64,000 nt of DNA, from the NCBI GenBank assembly GCA_019637795.1, contig JAHBUY010000007.1, positions 1-64,000 on the forward strand. Direction: 5' to 3'. Made by a program: the position numbers and the translations under genes. The stretch's first letter is position 1; the number at the start of each line of letters is the position of its first letter. Under the pieces are notes generated by a model. It was not told the origin of the DNA. It ran no database searches and was given only the letters and a program-made list of their open reading frames with translations. Source of the stretch: a bacterium. GTDB lineage: Bacteria; Desulfobacterota; Binatia; HRBIN30; CADEER01. Below, piece after piece: positions 60,250 through 64,000 of the stretch.

Positions 60250-60945
60250 TCAGACCGCGGCGCCGAACAGCCGCCCGACGCCGGCCGTCAGGGCCATCGC
60301 CAGCGCGCCCCAGAAGGTGACGCGCAGCGTGCCGCGCCAGACCGAGGCGCCGCCAGCGTAGGCAGCGGTGGCGCCGAGGATGGCGAGCGTCACCAGGGTG
60401 CTGGCGACGATCAGCGGCGAGAGCAGAGCGGCCGGCGCCACCAGCGCCGCCGCGATCGGCACCGCGGCGCCGGCGGCGAAGGCGGCGGCCGATGCCGTGG
60501 CCGCCTGCAGCGAGCGGGCCCGCAGGGTCTCGGTGATGCCGAGCTCGTCGCGCGAGTGGGCGGCGAGGGCGTCGTGCGCCATGAGCGCGCGCGCCACCTG
60601 TCGCGCCAGCGGTTCGTCGAGGCCGCGCTGGGCGTAGATGCCGGTCAGCTCCGCCAGCTCGCGTTCCGGCTCCTCGGCGAGCTCGCGGCGCTCGCGGGCG
60701 AGGTCGGCGCTCTCGGTGTCGGCCTGGGATTGCACCGAGACGTACTCGCCGGCCGCCATCGACATCGCCCCGGCGACCAGCCCGGCGACGCCGGCCAGCA
60801 GCACGGCGCCCTGCGTCGCGCCGCCGGCCGCGACGCCGACCACCAGGCTGGCGACCGAGACGACGCCGTCGTTGGCGCCCAGCACCGCCGCCCGCAGCCA
60901 GCCGATGCGATGGGCGCGATGGGCTTCGACGTGGTGGGCGCGCAT
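60250..60945 (-). CDS. VIT/CCC1-family iron or manganese transporter
   Basis: This 231-residue membrane protein opens HRIGWLRAAVLGANDGVVSVASL, the family hallmark, followed by MSMAAGEYVSVQSQADTE and a cytoplasmic helical metal-binding insert. Three further membrane helices make five in all. Plant and bacterial relatives move Fe2+ or Mn2+ out of the cytoplasm. The gene runs opposite to its neighbours and converges with rlmN. Confidence 0.9.
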   Translation of the reverse strand: MRAHHVEAHRAHRIGWLRAAVLGANDGVVSVASLVVGVAAGGATQGAVLLAGVAGLVAGAMSMAAGEYVSVQSQADTESADLARERRELAEEPERELAELTGIYAQRGLDEPLARQVARALMAHDALAAHSRDELGITETLRARSLQAATASAAAFAAGAAVPIAAALVAPAALLSPLIVASTLVTLAILGATAAYAGGASVWRGTLRVTFWGALAMALTAGVGRLFGAAV

Positions 60946-61034
60946 GGCGGAGTGTGTAGCGGTCCGGACACCGCGGCGCGATAGGGCGGACGGAGATCCT
61001 GCCTCCCGGGGGCCGACCTGCTATACCGGCCCGG

Positions 61035-61970
61035 ATGTCGTCGATCGGCGTGGTGCTGAATCCGCAGGCGGGGCGGAACCGTCAGCGGCGCAACCGCGCC
61101 GCCCACCTCGGGCGCGTCCTGGGACCGCGCGGTTGGGTGCGGGAGACCGGCTCGCTGGAGGCGCTGGCCGACGCCGCCGCCGAGTGCCGCGAGCGCGAGG
61201 TCGCGCTGATCGGGGTCTGCGGCGGCGACGGCACGCTGGCGCGCACCATCACCGCGCTGGTGCGCGAGTACGGACCGACGGCGCTGCCGCCGATCCTGCC
61301 GCTGCGCGCCGGGACGATGAACACCGTCGCCCGCGCCATGGGCTGCTCGGCCTGGCAGCCGGAGCGCATGCTGGCGGAGGTCGTCGACGAGCAGCGCCGC
61401 GGGGCGCGCCTGCCGCTCACCGAGCACCAGCTCGTGTGCATCAACGGCCGCCACTACGGCTTCATGATCGGCGCCGGCGTGCCGGTCGAGTTCCTGCGCG
61501 CCTACTACGACCAGCCGCGGCGCGGCGCCCTCGGCGCCGTGCGCACGCTGCTCCAGTTCAGCGGCTCGGCGCTGGTCGGCGGCCGCACCATCCGGCGCGT
61601 CTTCCGGCCGCTGCCGGCGGCGCTGCTGGTCGACGGCCGTCGCGGCCCCTTCGACGCCTACACCGTGATCTACGCCAGCACCATCGAGGACATCGGCCTC
61701 GGCTTCCGCCCCACCTATCGGGCGCGCGAGCAGGCCGGCCGCTTCCACGTCTTCGCGGCCGCGATCGAGGCGCTCCCCTTCATCGCCGCGCTGCCCGCCA
61801 TCCGCCTCGCCCGGCCGACCCGCTCCCCTGCCGTGCACGACGTGCTCGCCGCCCATCTGCGCGTTGAGTTCCGCGACCCGACCTTCTACATGATCGACGG
61901 CGACATCATGGAGCCGACGACGCGACTGGACGTGCGCCTGGGCCCGGTGGTGCGCGTCATCCGGAGGTAG
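61035..61970 (+). CDS. diacylglycerol/lipid kinase-family protein
   Basis: This 311-residue protein has the DAGK catalytic signature GVCGGDGTLARTI near residues 57-69, preceded by VVLNPQAGRNRQRR. The middle LPLRAGTMNTVARAMG matches the 'P.GT.N..A' block. The C-terminal beta domain ends in FYMIDGDIME. Substrates in the family range from diacylglycerol to sphingosine and undecaprenol. It is followed by mtnP two bases later. Confidence 0.85.
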   Translation: MSSIGVVLNPQAGRNRQRRNRAAHLGRVLGPRGWVRETGSLEALADAAAECREREVALIGVCGGDGTLARTITALVREYGPTALPPILPLRAGTMNTVARAMGCSAWQPERMLAEVVDEQRRGARLPLTEHQLVCINGRHYGFMIGAGVPVEFLRAYYDQPRRGALGAVRTLLQFSGSALVGGRTIRRVFRPLPAALLVDGRRGPFDAYTVIYASTIEDIGLGFRPTYRAREQAGRFHVFAAAIEALPFIAALPAIRLARPTRSPAVHDVLAAHLRVEFRDPTFYMIDGDIMEPTTRLDVRLGPVVRVIRR

Positions 61971-61971
61971 G

Positions 61972-62847
61972 GTGGGGGAGCGCAGACTCGGCATCATCGG
62001 CGGCAGCGGCCTGTACGCGCTGCCCGGCATCCGCGACGTGCAGCCGGTGCACGTCGACACCCCGTTCGGCGCGCCGTCGGACGCGCTGATGCGCGGCCGT
62101 CTCGGCGACGTCGAGGTCGTGTTCCTGCCCCGCCACGGCGTCGGCCACCGCCTGCTGCCGAGCGAGGTGCCGTTTCGCGCCAACGTCTTCGCGCTCAAGC
62201 AGCTCGGGGTCGAGCGCCTGCTCAGCATCGGCGCCGTCGGCTCGCTGCGCGAGCACCTGTCGCCGGGGCACGTGGTGCTCCCGGACCAGTTCATCGACCG
62301 CACGGTGGCGCGCCCGAGCACGTTCTTCGGCGACGGCATCGTCGTCCACGTCAGCCTCGCCGATCCGGTGTGCCGCGTCTTCGCCGACGCGGTCGAGGCG
62401 TCGACCCGCGCCGCCGGCGGCACCGTGCACCGCGGCGGCACCTACCTGTGCATGGAGGGGCCGCAGTTCTCGACCCGCGCCGAGTCGCACCTCTACCGGC
62501 AGTGGGGCGCCGACGTCATCGGCATGACCAACTGGCAGGAGGCGAAGCTGGCGCGCGAGGCCGAGCTCTGCTTCGCCAGCCTGGCGCTGGTGACCGACTA
62601 CGATTGCTGGAAGTCGGACGCCGAGCACGTGGTGATCGAGGAGGTGCTGCGCATCCTCGCCGCCAACGCGGCGCTGGCGCAACGCGCCGTCGCCGGCGTC
62701 GCCGAGCGGCTGCCGGCGCGCACCTGCGCCTGCGGCTCGGCGCTGCGGAACGCGATCATCACCGATCGGGCGAGGATCCCGGCGGCGACGCGGGAGCGGC
62801 TGGCGCCGTTGATCGGGAAGTATCTGGAACACGAAGAACACCAATGA
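61972..62847 (+). CDS. mtnP: S-methyl-5'-thioadenosine phosphorylase
   Basis: This 291-residue protein starts at a GTG. It has GIIGGSGLYALPGI, PRHGVGHRLLPSEV, the phosphate and purine-site segments RGGTYLCMEGPQFSTRAES and MTNWQEAKLAREA. MtnP cleaves methylthioadenosine to adenine and methylthioribose 1-phosphate in the salvage of methionine. The usual MTA-phosphorylase reads MTxxPE; here the place is MTNWQEAKL, as in some 5'-deoxy-purine phosphorylases. The last bases of the gene lie inside an inverted repeat. Confidence 0.9.
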   Translation: MGERRLGIIGGSGLYALPGIRDVQPVHVDTPFGAPSDALMRGRLGDVEVVFLPRHGVGHRLLPSEVPFRANVFALKQLGVERLLSIGAVGSLREHLSPGHVVLPDQFIDRTVARPSTFFGDGIVVHVSLADPVCRVFADAVEASTRAAGGTVHRGGTYLCMEGPQFSTRAESHLYRQWGADVIGMTNWQEAKLAREAELCFASLALVTDYDCWKSDAEHVVIEEVLRILAANAALAQRAVAGVAERLPARTCACGSALRNAIITDRARIPAATRERLAPLIGKYLEHEEHQ

Positions 62848-62914
62848 CCACGACGAACACAAAGGCCGCGGGAATTGCTTTGTGTGCTTCGTGGCCGTTT
62901 GTGTTCTTCGTGTT
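62828..62914. repeat. 37-bp imperfect inverted repeat between mtnP and the kinase gene
   Basis: The arms 62828-62864 and 62878-62914 pair with about five mismatches around a 13-base loop. They are built from CACGAAGAACAC-like units. The mtnP stop codon lies in the left arm. Base composition is lower in GC than the neighbours. Such palindromes are commonly dispersed in genomes as mobile repeats, and they also serve as transcription ends. Confidence 0.8.
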
Positions 62915-62930
62915 TCCGGGGGAGTGAGTC

Positions 62931-63839
62931 ATGAGTCTCGTAGTCGTCGGATCGGTCGCGCTCGACACCGTCGAAACGCCGAAGGGCAGGGCGGAGGACG
63001 TGTTGGGGGGCGCGGCGCTCTATTTTTCGCTCGCCGCCAGCTTCTTCACGCCGGTGCGGATGGTCGGGGTGGTCGGCGCCGACTTTCCCCGCGGCACCCT
63101 GGACGAGCTGCGGCGGCGGGACATCGACCTGGCGGGCGTCGCGGAGGCGGCGGGGCCGACCTTCCGCTGGAGCGGCCGCTACCACGAGGACGTGAACGTC
63201 CGCGACACGCTGCACCTCGATCTCGGCGTGTTCGCCGACTTCCGCCCGACGCTGCCGGAGGCGTACCGCGACTCGCAGTACGTCTTCCTCGCCAACATCG
63301 ACCCGCTGCTGCAGGCGTCGGTGCTCGACCAACTGCACGCCCCGGGGGTGGTCGGCTGCGACACCATGAATCACTGGATCGTCGAATCGCGGCCGGCGCT
63401 CACCGCGCTGCTCGGGCGGGTCGGCATCCTGGTGATCAACGACGAGGAGGCGCGGCTGCTGTCGGGCGAGCGCAACGTCGTCCGCGCCGCCGCCAAGATC
63501 CTGGAGATGGGGCCGCGCGCGGTGCTCATCAAGCGCGGCGAGTACGGGGTCATCCAATTCGCCGGCGGCTCGGTGTTCGCGGTGCCGGCGTTCCCGCTCG
63601 AGGAGGTGACCGATCCGACCGGCGCCGGCGACTGCTTCGCGGGCGGTTTCATGGGCGAGCTGGCGCGCTGCGGCGACCACTCGCCGGCGGCGCTGCGCCG
63701 CGCCATCGTCTACGGCAGCGTGATGGGCTCGTTCGTGGTCGAGGACTTCGGTCCGCGCCGCCTGCTGCAGCTCACGCCCGAGGACGTCGAGCGCCGCTAC
63801 CGCCAGTTCGTCAGCCTCACCGACATCGGCGGCGGCTGA
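62931..63839 (+). CDS. PfkB-family carbohydrate kinase
   Basis: This 302-residue protein has the N-terminal substrate region GSVALDTVETPKG and GGAALYFSLAASFFTPV. The C-terminal family signature is DPTGAGDCFAGGFMGEL near residue 229, with the catalytic Asp in GAGD. The ATG is preceded by GGGGGAG. The natural substrate may be adenosine, ribose or a fructose derivative. It follows mtnP, so a role in nucleoside or methylthioribose salvage is possible, but nothing visible fixes it. Confidence 0.88.
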   Translation: MSLVVVGSVALDTVETPKGRAEDVLGGAALYFSLAASFFTPVRMVGVVGADFPRGTLDELRRRDIDLAGVAEAAGPTFRWSGRYHEDVNVRDTLHLDLGVFADFRPTLPEAYRDSQYVFLANIDPLLQASVLDQLHAPGVVGCDTMNHWIVESRPALTALLGRVGILVINDEEARLLSGERNVVRAAAKILEMGPRAVLIKRGEYGVIQFAGGSVFAVPAFPLEEVTDPTGAGDCFAGGFMGELARCGDHSPAALRRAIVYGSVMGSFVVEDFGPRRLLQLTPEDVERRYRQFVSLTDIGGG

Positions 63840-63842
63840 GCG

Positions 63843-64000
63843 ATGGATCTGTCGCTCGTCGTGCCGGTGTACAACGAGGTCGAGAACGTCGAGGCCCTGC
63901 ACCGCGAGATCGACGCGGCCCTGGCGCCGAGCGGCCTCGACTACGAGGTGCTCTTCGTCGACGACGGCAGCAGCGACGGAACGTTCGAACGCCTGGCGGC
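63843..64000 (+). CDS. GT2 glycosyltransferase, dolichyl-phosphate-mannose-synthase-like (partial)
   Basis: Only the first 52 residues are in the window. They show DLSLVVPVYNEVENVEALH and YEVLFVDDGSSDGTFERLA, the opening of GT2 enzymes that charge polyprenyl phosphate with a sugar. The gene continues beyond the end of the window. It starts three bases after the kinase gene. Confidence 0.8.
   Translation, partial: MDLSLVVPVYNEVENVEALHREIDAALAPSGLDYEVLFVDDGSSDGTFERLA

Overview
The window is very GC-rich (about 70% by eye) and comes from a Gram-negative bacterium. An outer-membrane polysaccharide export lipoprotein, sigma-54 activators and a dockerin-like surface protein point to an outer membrane and an uncultured deltaproteobacterial-type lineage (Binatota, Desulfobacterota or Myxococcota). 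That placement is inference only.

Region 1 (1-2336) is a decayed flank. It holds a frameshifted 3' fragment of the RNA-repair enzyme Pnkp, one plausible hypothetical gene, a possible small HTH gene and little else. It ends at a hairpin terminator and the 3' half of a tRNA-Gly(GCC) gene.

Region 2 (about 2337-11988) is a compact, roughly 9.6 kb phage-satellite-like element. It encodes a CGNR zinc-finger protein, an HTH regulator, a DUF3820/J-domain-like protein, a primase-polymerase, a D5/SF3 helicase, small and large terminase subunits, several tiny proteins, an Hjc-like nuclease, a minus-strand lipoprotein and zinc-ribbon pair, and a tyrosine integrase. No capsid, portal or tail gene is present. 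Two promoter regions carry strong palindromes, and a 12-bp inverted repeat follows the helicase gene.

Region 3 (11981-20208) is a regulatory block. It has two NtrC-type sigma-54 activators, a composite REC/AAA+/histidine-kinase protein whose receiver and AAA+ parts look catalytically dead, a second kinase-like remnant, an ExeA-type ATPase with LysM and SPOR ends, and a NusG/RfaH-like antiterminator. A hairpin and a well-spaced -24/-12 promoter follow.

Region 4 (20209-57759) is a long polysaccharide operon of Wzx/Wzy type. It has export lipoprotein, chain-length protein, tyrosine-kinase-like partner, polymerase, phosphoglycosyl transferase, glycosyltransferases, nucleotide-sugar enzymes, sulfatase-like and phosphodiesterase-like enzymes, a carbamoyltransferase/SGNH/DUF5989 module and a beta-helix surface protein. 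Most genes overlap or are separated by a few bases. No Wzx flippase is visible. The local sigma-54 activators, the -24/-12 promoter and the antiterminator together suggest one controlled, processively transcribed unit (inference).

Region 5 (57760-64000) is housekeeping: sucD, ndk, rlmN, a VIT-family transporter, a lipid-kinase-like protein, mtnP, a PfkB kinase and the start of a GT2 glycosyltransferase.
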